Of a stretch of DNA of 64,000 bases, positions 13,601 through 27,300 are shown piece by piece. The notes under the pieces were generated by a model that saw only the letters and a list, made by a program, of their open reading frames with translations, was not told the DNA's origin and did no database searches. How positions within the stretch are numbered: the first letter of the stretch is position 1; every line of letters starts with the position of its first letter. Both the position numbers and the translations under genes were made by a program. Origin of the DNA: Cardinalis cardinalis (taxonomy: Eukaryota; Chordata; Aves; Passeriformes; Cardinalidae); assembly GCA_014549065.1 (NCBI GenBank), contig JACDOX010000030.1, forward strand, positions 2,392,189 to 2,456,188, read 5' to 3'.

Positions 13601-16193
13601 CCACATGTATGCAGTGAAGAGTCACTGGTCTTTAAAAGCTCCCTTAATATATTGGGTAATATACGTTAAAAATTTGCTGCCCTTTTTTTTTTTTTTTTTT
13701 TAATGATGTATACCATAACACTAACTTCTGAGACATTACAATATGTCTGGTAAACCAGAAGAAACTAAAAAATTACATTGGCAAACACACACATACATAA
13801 AGATATGGCCTACATATGTATATAAACACCTACAGACCTGATATGGGTGTTTGAATTTATTGCAGGGAGGGTATTAAAAGGTGCTGTCCCTACCTTACAT
13901 ACAGTTACTCTGACACCATCACATCTTCTCCCAGGTACTACTGTCCTACCTTATTTGAGAAGTCACCATTTATTTTAATAGAAACAAATAATCAATAAAT
14001 GAACCCCGAAGCAACTTCTGTGGAGGNACTCCAAGTGTGCAGGTTTCTTTTGCTCATTAGAGCCAAGTGCTGTCCATGTATTCTCATCCATGGAATGCAT
14101 ACTCATCTCCCTGCTCCCAGCACAAAACCCACCCCACAGCCTGCACACAGAGTCCTGCTTGATTTCTCTCATGAGAAGTGTTCAGCATTCTCCTCTGCCC
14201 TCTCCATTGCCTTTAAAACCCTTTTCAGTATNCAATGATTCAGACCAACTCTTGTCTTTATGCACATGATAATAATATAAAAGACAGAGACTCCAAAAAA
14301 CTTTAAACTTTTGAAATATAGGAGTTTATCAATGAGGACTAAAACAATACACAGAAGTATAATGAGATCAAAACAAACAAACCCCTTTCCCAAAAGCAAA
14401 ACCCAAAAAAACCATCAGCAGAATTTCAAACACAATTTCCAGTCTGGATAGCTATAACACCTCAAAGATAGCAGGAAATCTGGACACAAACAATGTGTCA
14501 GGCCAGTTTTATGANTTAAAAAGTTACTGCTGCTTAGGAGACTGAACTCACTGAATATTGAAATAAATGCAAAGATTGCCACTGTCATCAATGGGAATTG
14601 TATTGATCTGAAAATCAATGGCTGTCTCACTGCTGTGTATTTAAAAGTTTATCCTTCCCAATATGTATTGGCCATGCCAAAATACTGATTTTCAGAATAA
14701 ATATTCTTACCCAGATTCATACTCCTTGTATTTTTTAATCAGNGCCTACTAAAAAGAAATTACACTTTTCTGTAACACATTCTTNGCAATACTTTTAGCT
14801 GATTAAAGGAAAGAAATAAGGCTTAAATAACTGTATCAATAAATCAGAAGACTGAAGTCCCATGGTCATACAAGCCTGGACAAAGATTATCAAGCAATAA
14901 CTGACACTAGCTAGATTGAATTTATATTTATATGTGTTTGGATTAAAACTTTGAATTTCCTTTTCTATCTTTCATCTGTCAGGACTGATTGTATGAGTAG
15001 TGTTTTTTATCAGCAAGTTGTGAACAAATACCTAAAGTATTTCAGGAATATATATTGAAATAAGGATTAATTTTGTTTCTTTGAAATCCCATTTTCTTCC
15101 ACTCTTCCATGAAAGTTACAATAGTCCACTAGGAGAGCAAAAGTAATGCAACACAGACTGGGCTTCTTAATACACATCAAAGAAGGCAATCAAGCATGCC
15201 AACTTTCCAGTGGCCCTTAATTTGACATGAATTTGAAAAAAAGACTCAGACAATTCTGGGTAACAAACAGGCAGAAGTACCACAACATATTTTTGAACAA
15301 AATTCTAACATACTAAAGGTAAATTACCTGCTAGAAGTATTTTTCAAAACTCTAGTTCATCTGGGGTTAGATGCAGAGAAAATTGCTTTGATCAAACTGC
15401 AGCACATTTCCCAGCATGGCTTCAGTACATTATTTGCTGAAGGAAACAGAGATACAGAATTTAAATTCCAGATCTCAAACTAGACTGAAATTAAAGACAA
15501 GCAAACAAATGGGAATTGAGGAAACCTTACAGAAATAGGTGTAAACTGTTTAGAAACAGATGTCATGATTTAACACTCCTGGTACTCCACACCAGTTTTC
15601 CAGGAGGCTTTAGAGAACAAGCAGAAATAAAGGCTTACTCAAACATAGTTTTTAAACAAATGCAATGCCTGACCCAATTTGCTGTTCCCTTAAAGACCAT
15701 CTAAACAGCTGAAAAAGGCAAATTCAACTAGGTTTATAGCCCATTGTTTTCTTTTCTGCAGGCTACACACTGAGTAATTATTAGAACATTCCTTGTTGTC
15801 AGCATTTGAAAGGAATAAATGATTAGNTAAAGAGTGTTTACCTGAGTACCATTTATTGATCAGTTGGCTTCCANGTCATCTTTGGCAGAAGGGCCACTTC
15901 CAGTCTTTCCGTATGCAGCTGAACACAAGTTATTTTGGCAAATAACTACATAAAAGCCTCTCCTGGCNATGCCTGAGGAACCTGTAGGTTTCACAGCACT
16001 TTGAATTTCTTNTGAATAAGATCTTGAATCTTTTATTGTTATGGTCAGAATTGTATCAAAGGTTTGATAGAATTTAGAACTTTAACACTCCAACTGATAG
16101 TGGCTATGATCCACACAAAGCCTGGAGTCCCAGTCTTGTGAAAATTATATGTGTGCCATGAATGCACAGGTTGAGATACCATATAAACTTTAT

Positions 16194-16310
16194 GAAAAAT
16201 TCTGGCTGAAGACAATAAATGAGAATTTCACCCATAAGAGAATTCCTGGCTGAATAGAATGACAAGAATTTAAGCCATATGAGAATTTCTGGCTGAATAG
16301 AGGTACATGA
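16194..16310. repeat. About 43-bp tandem repeat, 2.6 copies
   Basis: Units begin near 16194, 16238 and 16281. Each starts GARAATTYCTGGCTGAA and continues with an A-rich stretch and CATAA or CATAT. The copies differ at several positions, so this is an old local duplication. Confidence 0.75.
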
Positions 16311-18017
16311 AGGTCCTCTGGAAAGACATCTGCCCTTCTGCATCACAGCTGTCCAGCAAACTCCAGCTTTCAATCCACTCTTGGTGCTTCTCCTTACTCT
16401 AGAACTGCAAATGCTAAAAGAAATGGGCTTGTAACTTTCCACCATTCCACTGCAAGGATGAAAAAGGGCTCTTTCATCTCTTTCAAGAATTGCTTTCTGG
16501 CTTCTTGAAGGACAAGGTTTGCATTTCAGAAATCAAACCACCTACTTCATGCTGCGGTGCAGGAGTTGCCATGGGAGGTGCTTATTATAGCAAATCCTTC
16601 CACCCAAGTGCCAACAGCATAAAATTGATTTACTCTAAATATCTTACCAACTTTTCGAAAGAAATAAACCAAATCTCTCTCAAAGTAACATGAATATCAC
16701 AGTATTACATAATAATGCTCAAAAGTGCAAGCAATAGAAAAAAATTGAATTAGAGGAATGGGATATTTGAATCATTCTTTAAATCTGTTCCTAAAGCAGT
16801 TGTGTGAAAAGCTGCAGAAAATGGCTGTTCTTCANCCAATGAATTTGCTTTTCTTTGGTTAATTAATGAAATTTAAAGTTTACTTGGGAAATTCCTTTTG
16901 TATTATTTCACGGGCAGTTACAGCACAGTTACACTGAGGATGTGAAGAGAGAGACTGGGCTTTCTAAAATAAATGTACTTGGTTTTCAGACAAAGGAAAA
17001 TAACTTTGCTCTGCTAAGAGGCAACATAATGTAATCCATAAATCTCTTCACTTTATGGGCAAAGGACTCAGCAGTGAGCTAGGCTGCAGATATTTTCTAT
17101 CAAAGGAATACCCAGAAAATTGGCAATCATACACTGAAAATCTTGTCTTTAAACCTTTCAGGATAGGAAAAACAGAAAGAAAACAGCATTTCATACATCT
17201 CATGTCATGATTATATCATCACTTAATCTCTGTATAGGTACATAGATGACCATCTCATCCTTTATTTCCTAGCAGAAAAAAATTCAGATGATGAAATGGC
17301 CAGGACCCAGCTCAATACCTTGTGTCCTGGAACATGCTCCTTAAACTAACTAGCCAAAAGCCAGCAGAAGTGGCCACTCTACATACATGGTAAGTGATGC
17401 AGACATGAGCCTGTCCACTTACAGTTTTGGCCTCTAAGATGAGGGCTGAAAAGTTGTAATCAATCTTCTTTTGGTTCTCTGCTTCAGATCCAAGACCTGG
17501 GTCCATTTTCCTTAATACACTAGGAATGTTACTCCCTAAGGAAAAAAAAAATTCTTCCAGTCATGTAGCTCAGTGGTGCTACAGTTTGACTCATAAAATC
17601 CTTACTCTGGAAATTCTTCTTGCCATTTGACTAGTGAAATTTGCACTAGTAGGAAACATGCTCCATACACAAAACTCCCTGTTGCTTTCAAACTTGTTTG
17701 TGGACTGATGAGGCAACACCACCAGTGACACTGAAAATTTCACATTTGTCACAAAAAGGTAACATTTTCCAGCAGNTTATTGTGGGATATTTCCTTAAGG
17801 GAAAAAAAAAGTCATAAACAGCATTCTGTAAGAACCCTCTCACCTTGAGACAGGATGTTTATCAAAACACAATGGAACCTCTCAGTAGGCCTTTCTCAGT
17901 GGCACTTGACTGCATGTAAGAGAAAAAGGACCAGGTTAGTCAATAACTGCNTTTTGCATAGACTGCAAAGGACATAAAGTTAATTTTTAATAATTGGTTA
18001 TTGTGATACTGTATTTT

Positions 18018-18372
18018 ATAGGTGTCCTGGCTTAGGAATGGCACTCTCCAGTTTAGTACACTCCCTCCTTTAAANTCTCCTGAACCAGACACCGCTTGCT
18101 CACCCCATCCTTCCCCTCCCTCTTCCCACTCTGGGGATGGCAGGCCTTAAAAAGTAAAAATTACATATTGAGATAAGAACAATTTACTGGAAGCAGAAAT
18201 GAGATAAGAACTGCAACAGCAACAATATTAATAACAAAAGATATAAGGCAAAAAAAACGATTCACACAAAAAAACTGTGACAAAATACCAGCTGGCTCTT
18301 CCCTCCACACCACTCTGGGTGGGTCACTGAAAGATCTTTGCACTTCCCTTGGATGATGCTGCTTTCAAGGTG
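18018..18372 (-). mobile_element. Avian LTR-like fragment
   Basis: Contains TTGAGATAAGAACAATTTAC, repeated in part 35 bp later, and a C-rich flank, like the reverse of the common avian ERV LTR that also occurs at 34540-35077. Ends are uncertain. Confidence 0.45.
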
Positions 18373-20243
18373 TGACTAAATAACATTTATTTCCCGGAAA
18401 CAGTAGATTTGATGATTAGGTGATTAGTACTCACTCCTGTTCTAACTCTTCTGTACTCCTCCCTACATTGTCTTCATCAGTTTGAGAGGTTANTGCCACT
18501 TCAGCAGTTCTGAGACTGCAGTCTTGGCCAGGTTGGGAGAAGGATCTAGCTGAAAATAACTCTCAGGGAGAAAGCAGTNACTACTGAAATAACATCAAGC
18601 CCTAACAGTCAAGTAACATATGTAATAATCTCTAGCCTATGATGGACTACAAGCAATGTTAACACAGTTGAATTTGCCAGTCTGGGAGCAAACTGACCCA
18701 AAAGAATGGCAACAGTTACAATCTTAAATCAGACTAAAATAATCTCCCTAAAGTAATTCCACAAAGAATAAAGCACAATGATTCTACTGTGGGATCTGAA
18801 GAAGCAAAAATTCTGTTACTCTGCACCAGGAGCAGAGGTCTTAGGGTAAGAAAGACAGGCATGTAGCTCTTCTACTGCATTAAAACATCATTCTCTTGTG
18901 TTCTGCTCTCTTCTGGCTACGAAGATTATATAAATTGGTTTAAGAAAGATACTGGACACTCCAGAACAAACTCTGGCAGGTTTCTGTTCCAAAGAACTCA
19001 GAGAGGATGGGAATCAGCAGGCTCTACACTTTAACATGCAATGCTCAACCCCAAGGANGTGTGGAGACAGCAATGTTAAGCAAAATGAAAGGTTTTACAT
19101 TAAAAATANTCAGTGTGTATTTCAGCTGTGGTTAATACAACTGCCCCAGCTCTAATGATCCCTTCACTTAGTATTAAACTTTCCTTTTNTCTTCACAAAT
19201 ACACCAAAAACCCAGAGCACTTGCAATCCCAGGTGCACTGCAGTATTTTTAGCANGATAATTTAGGTTGCCATGCACTTTGTATAGGCATGACTGACCCA
19301 AGTGCATCAGCTGTCAGAAGCTGGNTGGGGAAATGAGGCTTTCCATGGAAAGGCACAACTGGCACGTCAGCCAGGACCAGCCACTAACATACAGATCACC
19401 ACTCTCATGAGGAAAAAAGCACCATCAAGAGTCCTTCAAAATAAGAATATTACAGAACTGATCTAGTCATGTTAATAATGGACAACACAGCTAAGAAGAG
19501 GCTTTTTATTAGAGCCTGTTATTTGGCTAAGTGAAAATAATAGCTTAGCTGCTGTTAGGTCTTTTTCCTAGCTGTAAAGCATATTATTTCAAGTATTTCT
19601 AGATGTGAAATAAGGGCTTTATTATCTTGGATTATGAAAAATAAAGTAAAATATGAGAGGAAATCACAATGTTTCCTGACCTTTTTTTTATACTTGAATC
19701 ACAAGGACTGAATGAATGAATACCATTTCCCTGAAATATTTGATTATGACAAAAGCAAATAGCAGTTTCAAATAATTCAGACATCAAATATAGCACACTT
19801 AAACGTTGATCTCCTTAGAGTCCTCATTTTAACATTTATTTCAAAGTTATTTTCTAAAAATATTGTTCTCCTTTTCTNAAGAATTCTGAAGTTTATAATT
19901 TGTCTCATTTCCGACACTTGTTAGTTATATACATTGTGTTGAATCTCCAGCCAGTTTGGCTGCCAGAAGAGTATCTCTCATCTCCTGGGGAAAGGCAGCA
20001 GAATCACGTTCTAAGCCACAGCAGTGGCCTCACCTGTGTGGATGAAGGATAGAGAAACAGGTGCCAGATTTTGCAGCAGACCTTGTCCTAATGTCCTAGA
20101 TTGCAAGGTAATGTGTGTATTCTATTTGCCATCTGTTAGAGGAGGGGCAGTTATCTTCGGTTAATTGGGAAGTTTTCTTCATCTCTTCCACAAACCAATC
20201 CTCCCTCCAGGAGGAGATCTCTGCTGTTAATTGAGTGTCACTG
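18373..20243. other. Intergenic, nothing recognised
   Basis: AT-rich sequence without open frames of note. Confidence 0.6.
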
Positions 20244-20692
20244 CATGATTGATAAAAAAATTACAGCATCATCCCATTGGGAAATGCTCCGCCCAGGAGG
20301 GGAGCCAAGCATTCTGTTCTGGATACAATCTGAGATTTTGGGACACCAGGACAGCCTTTTCCCACTGGAGTCCCAGAGGAAGATCAGGCACATCTACCCC
20401 ACCACAGCACCTTCAGACGAAAACTCCACCCTTGTCCAGTATCCCTGCTCCAACAGAACCACACCTGGCACTGCAGGAGGGCTGCAGCCACCATTTAATG
20501 GGACTGCTACCAACAGGGTGTCAGGGCCTATTCTGACCCTGTCAGTGGTTTTTTTTTGATTGTTTTTTTTTTTTTTTTATGTTTGTACTATTACATTTGT
20601 ATTTTTAGTTTTCCTGGTAAAGAACTGTTATTCCTAATCCCATATCTTTGCCTGCGAGCCTTTTAATTTCAAAATTATAATAATGCACTCAT
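20244..20692 (+). mobile_element. ERV/LTR fragment
   Basis: Recognised from the ordered blocks GCATCATCCCATTGGGAAAT, TTTTCCCACTGGAGTCCCAG, GGACTGCTACCAACAGGGTG, a T-rich stretch, then CATATCTTTGCCTGCGAGCC and TTTTAATTTCAAAATTATAA. This is the layout of a common passerine LTR and the start of its internal region. Open frames of about 100 codons inside it are not genes. Confidence 0.6.
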
Positions 20693-20733
20693 TCAAGGAG
20701 GAGGTTGTGCAAGATCCCTGTTTGTCTACCANA

Positions 20734-21186
20734 TCAATAACCATGGAACTTACTGCAGAAAATACCATCAAGTGCTAACAGTAAGAAAAAGTGGGGCAGT
20801 GCAAGGTTGTGTTGCTCCTGGACTATGCTGTTGGTGACACAAAGTAGGTATTGTATAACACTGGTGCAGCTACAGCCAGTATATGAAAAAGGGAAATGCT
20901 TAGATGCATTCAAAACTAAAATACATTCAGGACTGCAGCAGCACTGAGTATTGTTATCATTCATGCTTTCTACTTCCAATACAATGTCTGCATATTTCTT
21001 GTAGACAAGGCCTGGGGGAAGAGAGAATTCAAATGAGATACACTGCAGTTTGGCTGTCTGAGTCAGTCTGATTAGACTTTCATATATTCTGGAAGATTTA
21101 CAAATGGATTGTGTGCCTTTATTTTGAAAACATCCTTGTCTACATGACAACCAGCTAATCCAAAGCTGCTGCCCTTTCAAGGACAC
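20734..21186 (-). other. Unrecognised 150-codon open frame in the gene desert
   Basis: The longest open frame in the AT-rich part of the desert. It is Cys-rich (CCCSPEC, SYTGCSCTSV), with a hydrophobic stretch near the C-terminus. I see no family, no splice sites in keeping with an exon and no promoter. It is probably a chance frame. Confidence 0.12.
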
Positions 21187-24050
21187 TTGTCCTGAGCATA
21201 GGAAGGTGTAAAAAATACTGACAGCGCAGTTCAGTATCTTCCAGTCTCTCTAAAGCAGGCAATGTGAGACAGCCTGGAGGTTTTTAAGAACTGCAGCTAA
21301 ATAAATATTAAACATTATTCTGTTTGCTTTGAAAATGGATTCAGTTATGAAAACTTAACCAGAACCAAACATTCACCTTTGTAATTTTTTCCATATCTCC
21401 CTNACAACGCTATCTGTATTCCTACAATGTAATTCAAAGTATTTCTGTAGTGTTCACATGTCACATAACTTNACATCCCCTTCCTATCAGCAGCCACTGT
21501 CAAGCTCTGGGACCTTTACATCCATCCCCAAGTGCCACAAGGAAGGCAGCAAAGACCTTCAACCACCAAGTTCCCCGCTGCCCTCTCACATCTTGGGAGC
21601 CTGGTATTCAGTGAGTGCCACGAGCTGCTCTCCAGTTCTTTTTCCTGTCAGGGTCCTGGTCACAGCCATGTCACCTCACTGCTGCAGCCACAAAGGTTTG
21701 CCTTGTGTCGAGCTTTCCTGTGGAAGCATTTATTCCTTGCTTCATTATAATCTTTCCAAATCCTGCCAGGAAATGCTGCCTTGCTCCCAGTTTTGTTAAT
21801 GATTTCATGTGTTTTGTCCTTGGTTCACCTGTCTTGGCTCTGGAGACATGTCCTGGGTGCTGAGAGGTGGGATGGGNCACAGGGCACCATTGGCTGGGCT
21901 CTGGGGGCAGTGAGGGTTCCCTGGGGGGAGCAGGGCAGGCTGGGCATTGCCAGGGACAGCCTGTCTGGACACAGGGACAAGACAGGTAGCACAAGCTACT
22001 CCTGCTTGCAATCATGTCATACTGAAATCTGTACTGTCTCCTGACTTTGCTCAGCCTTTTTCACTAAAGTATTTTTGTATACTGTGTGGATTATTCTACA
22101 TGATGCATTCCGCCAGCTTCTTCCTTCTGCAGCACAAAGAAAACTGGAATAAAAGGATTTTAGTAATGCTGAGGGAATTCTACAAGTCTCCATTCCTTAA
22201 TTCATCAATTCATGAATTTCCATAATCCACTTCCTAAATCCATTTCTCTCCACAAACCAGAATTAAAGACATCTTCTGAAATAATGCACACAAACATTAC
22301 ATGTNTTGTGAACAGCATTCAGCTCCATTATTAATTTACACATTCCCTCTGTTACTTGTCCAGCTGAAATCTGTGGATTCATAATTCATATTCTTATATT
22401 ACTAACCAGGATGGTCTAAACAAAACTAGCTTCCATTCAGAGCTCTATCCCAGGCTTTGTGATGCCACCCCCCAGAACTGGCAGAATTGTTTCTGCAGCC
22501 AGATCAGGAAATTCACCTGAGCAGTGACCATCCTGGCAAAGAAATAAACAAGTTAGTATTAATCCAAACCAGTTCTCCAATGTCAGCTGCAAGAAACATT
22601 TGCCAACACAGAGGAAACAACAGCTTAAACTGGGAATAGGCAGTAGAACTACCTTTTCTCTTCTGGCAACAGCACCAGTTGAAGTGTTTATAAAACTCAG
22701 CTTTTTTTATTCAACAAGGTTTACAATGTTAGTTGCACACAGACAAATGATTGAATGCCTTCTTGAAGAAACCCACAGAAGAGAACNTTATCAGAAGAAA
22801 ATCAGATTAATTATCTTTTCTCATTAATTTATGATCAATATTTTGTATTTTCTTGTGTTGGTTGTTTGGGGATTTTTTAAATAGAAGTTTTCAACTGCTT
22901 CCCAATGATCTATGTGATGCAACATGAGGCTAAACCATGACTCGGCTGAAGAGACTGAAGGGAAAACTGTTACAGAGGGTACAGGTGACAATAGTAACTT
23001 CTGCTAGAAACTTCCTTTCTGAACTCCTCCTTGCCTCCTCAGCCTGAAAGAAGCATGGAAAGAAAATTACCCTAGCTGTGGGGAGATATACAGCAAAACC
23101 CCACTATTGAGTCATTGAACAAACCTCACAAAGAAATACCTACACTTGTGTTAAGTTTAAAATGTTGTTGTTAGTTTCCACAAATTTAGAAACACCTCCT
23201 TAATGCTCCTTTCAACTTTTCCCCATCCCATCTTATTAAAATCACACCTGTCAGCTACATTTGACAACAATACATAATGCTTAAACAAAACTGTTAAGGA
23301 TATTTTGCAGACTTTTTGGAGATTCAGTTCAACTCAGAGTGACACCAGGAAGATCTATCAGTTTTATCAGNGATTTCTTTTAAAGGAGGATTGTGTGAGA
23401 CTGCAAGATCCTCAANTGTAAATGAGGAGCACTTAGAACAATGAATACTGCAGGGGTGAGGAACAGTCTCTCATCAATATAAGGCAAGATTTGCCCCTAA
23501 TTGTGTGTAACCTTGCTCTCCAGGAAGTGCAACAATTTAAACACAAAATAGTTGATTTACTTTATGACTAAAGAGACACATTTTCTCTTGGTCTCTCAGG
23601 GGAAAAAAAATAAACAAACAAGTATTTTTCAAAAAATGGGACTTCCAGTTCCACAGGTGAAAGTTTTTTTTCACTATTTATCATGTAGGGGGAAATACTA
23701 CAGAGATCATATGAGTATCCCAAACACACACAGGAATTTAACAAACACCCAGCACATATCTTCAGATTGTGCAGAGTGTTGTAAAAGTTTAATACCTTCC
23801 TAGGTTGAAGTACATTAAAAGTCCTCTTCCTTTATTAATCTGTTGCTCTGCCCTTCTGCCTATTCACTGATCTCATAGTATATCATATTATAAACAAACT
23901 ATTAAACAGGACTGTATCTCAATAATGATGCTAGAGGAGCAAGCTTCCCAAGCATGGATAAAAATATTTTCAAACATTGTCACAGACATCTTTCATGAAA
24001 CATCTTTTCATAGGATTTTTCCTTCTGAGAGCTGCAGTTTCAGNGACCAN
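21187..24050. other. Intergenic, GC-richer patch at 21.5-22.0 kb
   Basis: The patch (with GGGCTCTGGGGGCAGTGAGG) gives open frames of up to 114 codons on both strands, but without family resemblance or splice context. Confidence 0.5.
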
Positions 24051-24362
24051 TGTAAACAATGATTATCTGCTGCTGTGGAATGCAACAGGTGCATCTGTGA
24101 TTGGCCCATCCTGGATGTTCATAATTAATGGCCAATCAAGGACGGAGCTCTCTGGGACAGAGNNNGAGAGAGCTCCTTTGTTATCATTCTTTTCTATTCT
24201 ATTCTTAGCTTAGCCTTCTGAGGAAACCTTTCCTTCCTTTTCTTTTTAGTATAGCTATAATGTAATATATAAATATATCATAAAATAATAAATCAAGCCT
24301 TTTGATGGAGTCAGCATTTTTGTCTCTCTCTCATCCTGAAAACCCTTGTGACNANCGTCACA
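24051..24362 (+). mobile_element. Solo LTR of a passerine-type ERV, family B
   Basis: Starts TGTAAACAATGATTATCTGC, has GTGGAATGCAACAGG, a CTGTGATTGG CCAAT-type box, a second GGCCAATCA, AATAAA at 24287-24292 and ends CGTCACA. TG...CA ends and about 310 bp fit a solo LTR. A run of three N at 24163 and Ns at the flanks hide any target-site duplication. Confidence 0.75.
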
Positions 24363-27300
24363 AAACATTTTCTGTCCTTTTGAAAATTATNAGAAAGTAT
24401 TTCCATTACAAGCTTNTGAATAAAATTAATTTACTTTAAAAAGACCCAACAAACAACATATAAAATTTCCCTTATTTGGTAAATGAGACTTCTTCCTCTG
24501 AGTTTCCTTCCTAAAAAAATGACAAAGCCAAAAGCCATTATCCATTGAAACTAAATCCAGGAAAGTTGTATAGAGTGTGATGTATTTACATGTACTGAAA
24601 TTCCTGCCTTTATATAGGTACATCATAAAACAAGTTAATAGCACAAACATACCTTTTTCAAATGTAACATGTTCTGCCTGGACCTCTCCCATCAGTAAAT
24701 ATTCGTACAGCCCCACAATCCAAAGTGCTTTTGAGGAAATCTACTCAGGCAAAATATGTTTGCTGAGGAAGTTCAACACCTTCCATCTTTCTTTGATGTT
24801 CATTAATACCAGCCTGTGGCAGGAACACAGAAGTAATCCAGGCTCTGTGAGCCTGNATTCACCAGGAATCTTGCTAGGGAAAGCAAAGTTGGTGGCAAGG
24901 AACAACAGTGCAGAAGATGAGAGATCTGAAAAAGAAAACAGGCTGTTAGACTGTTAAAGGTTTAGAGTTCTTGGAAATAATGGAGAGGATACAAGATCTG
25001 CCAAACCTGTGTTCTTGGGGTGTGAGAGTAACAGTGGTCAGACTTAGAGATTGCTGTAGCCAAAGGAAGTTAGGAAAGGAGTGGCTAAGGAACAGGACTA
25101 GTATGATACATAAAATGCCATTATGATGGATATTCATGGGGAACTGGACTGACAAAAGGAATCCTTGCCCTTCTTCCACCTCAGAGTTTTATGAATATAT
25201 CCAAATACACAGCCATGTTTAATAAAAGACATAATAGTTCAACAACTTTTACTCAACTGATTGCAAAGTATTTGATGCTTCTGGAAGTTTGGACCATGAC
25301 AGCTAAGATATTTTTGTGTATTAAGAAGTCTACACTTGATTTACTAAGCATGTCTTCAACTTAATGAATATATAAAGTCTGCTTAATGCCATTTAAAAAA
25401 AAATCCTTTATGAGTTCTGTGGTTATAAAAATCACAGAAACAAATGAAGATTCATAATGAAATGTTCATCTGCCTTGGCCATCAGGTTAAATCACCAGCT
25501 ATCCAGACCACTTCATGCACAGTGGCTTGAGTTTTTTTGGCCCAGAACTGGCAGCAAACACTGCCTAAAAAATGGTGGTTTCTGTTGATTTACCCCCAGC
25601 TTCCTTCAGTCAATAGCAGACAGAATTTCAGTTTTCTCAAAAGACTGTAGGCTTAGAATAACAACTCTTACATTTCCAAAAGAGATGATGGAAAACAACA
25701 AAAACAATAAAAAAGCCCACACAAACATTCTGGCCATCTGGCCACTGAAAGGCAGAAATGAAGCTCTACTTCACAAAGGCTCTTGTAATGTGCTCACAGT
25801 TGCACTGTGGGAGAATCAGGTGCTGTATTTCTACCAAATATCAGCTGTAGATTACAACATAACCTGGTATTCATGAAGAAATAGTTTTCTAGAAAATGCT
25901 AATAAGCCTGATGGCATCCTAGAAGTTTATGGAGATACAGGCAAAATGATGGCATCTGTTTCTGCAATGAGGAAAAGCTTACATGCAAAAAATAGTTCAA
26001 GTAATTAGTATTTTTTAAATTTGCTGGAAAGAANTGAAAACTTGGTACAAACAAATCTTTTGCTTAAAGTCTGGGAGAGCAGAATTTACATTATAGTCAG
26101 AGAATGAGACAAACTGACAGTCCTGACCTCTTTTGGAACTAGAGACTGAGTGGAATGGTACTGTAAGCACTTTTGGACTGCTGAGACACGTTACCATGAC
26201 AAAATATTCCACTCNTTCAGAACAAGATTCTCCTTAAAACTGTATTTGTGTGTGTACTTGGTGTATTTGTAAATATGAATTAGTATTTGGTGTATTTGTA
26301 GATATGAATTAGGGCTAATGACCCCACTTTGTAGTGAGCATTTACTATTAAAATGATGATAAAGTAGAGTTCTAATAATGTACACAAGAATCTTGAAAAT
26401 GGCATCAAAGAAATCTCTTTTCACATTTTTCCAACTGAGGTAGCAGAAACCAAACTGAACAGATGTATTCCTGACTTGGAATTTTAACTTGGAGCTGTGG
26501 CTTCTTTGGACAAATCTGTGATCTCTATTTAGTGATTATATATTAGTTGAAGAATGTTTTATTGAAATTTTACCCCCTCCTCAATCTAGGGAANAATGCA
26601 GAAAAATGCTACATTTTCCTTTCCTTTTCCCCAATGTTCTAAAAGAAAAAAAAAAAAGAATGAAAACATCTNGTTTAATATTGGACTTGTCAATTTGTCC
26701 TCAATTTGTAATGTCTGCCTTTTTTTGCCAACAAAATCTTTTCAAGTTAATAGGAAATTTTTATTTTTAGAACATTTTAGGGAAGAAACCATTAATAATT
26801 CACATAGATCCTCTACTGTACTGAGTCTCTNTAAGATGTTGTGGAGATCTGTCTCCTCAGGGAAATGGGTGTTATGTCTTCCTGACCTCTTTGGTGCCTG
26901 GAGATGAACCTTCCTTATGCATGACACCTCTATAAAAAAAAANCCTCTATAAATTTTCTGATTGCACTACACAGCCACCTTTGGTCATTGTTGTGCTGGA
27001 GATGAGCACAACACATCAGAAATAGTTTATGGCAAGGACAATCCTATCAAGAGACAATAAAAATGACAGTTGTTGCTCGTTCCTTCCATGAGCATTAAAA
27101 AATGGGAGTTCTGATATATTTTCCAATATCCTCCTCACTGGGGAGAACAGCTCTGTTCNAGGCATCTTGATTTTAGCAGAATTGGAAAAAATAAATTGAA
27201 AATACAGGAAAGAGGTTTCAGGCCTAACTTTNCATAAATTAATAGATTAACAACTGGAGTCAACACATAGACCACTAGGAGAAATTTTTCCCTTTTTTAA

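Larger units (their letters stand above)
10256..18017. other. Intergenic, nothing beyond listed repeats
   Basis: Apart from the CR1 piece, the 43-bp repeat and a 22-base T run near 13,682, I see no feature. Confidence 0.6.

Noticed and set aside
20245..20559. Open frames of about 100 codons
   Set aside because: They are inside an ERV/LTR fragment, in two frames at once.
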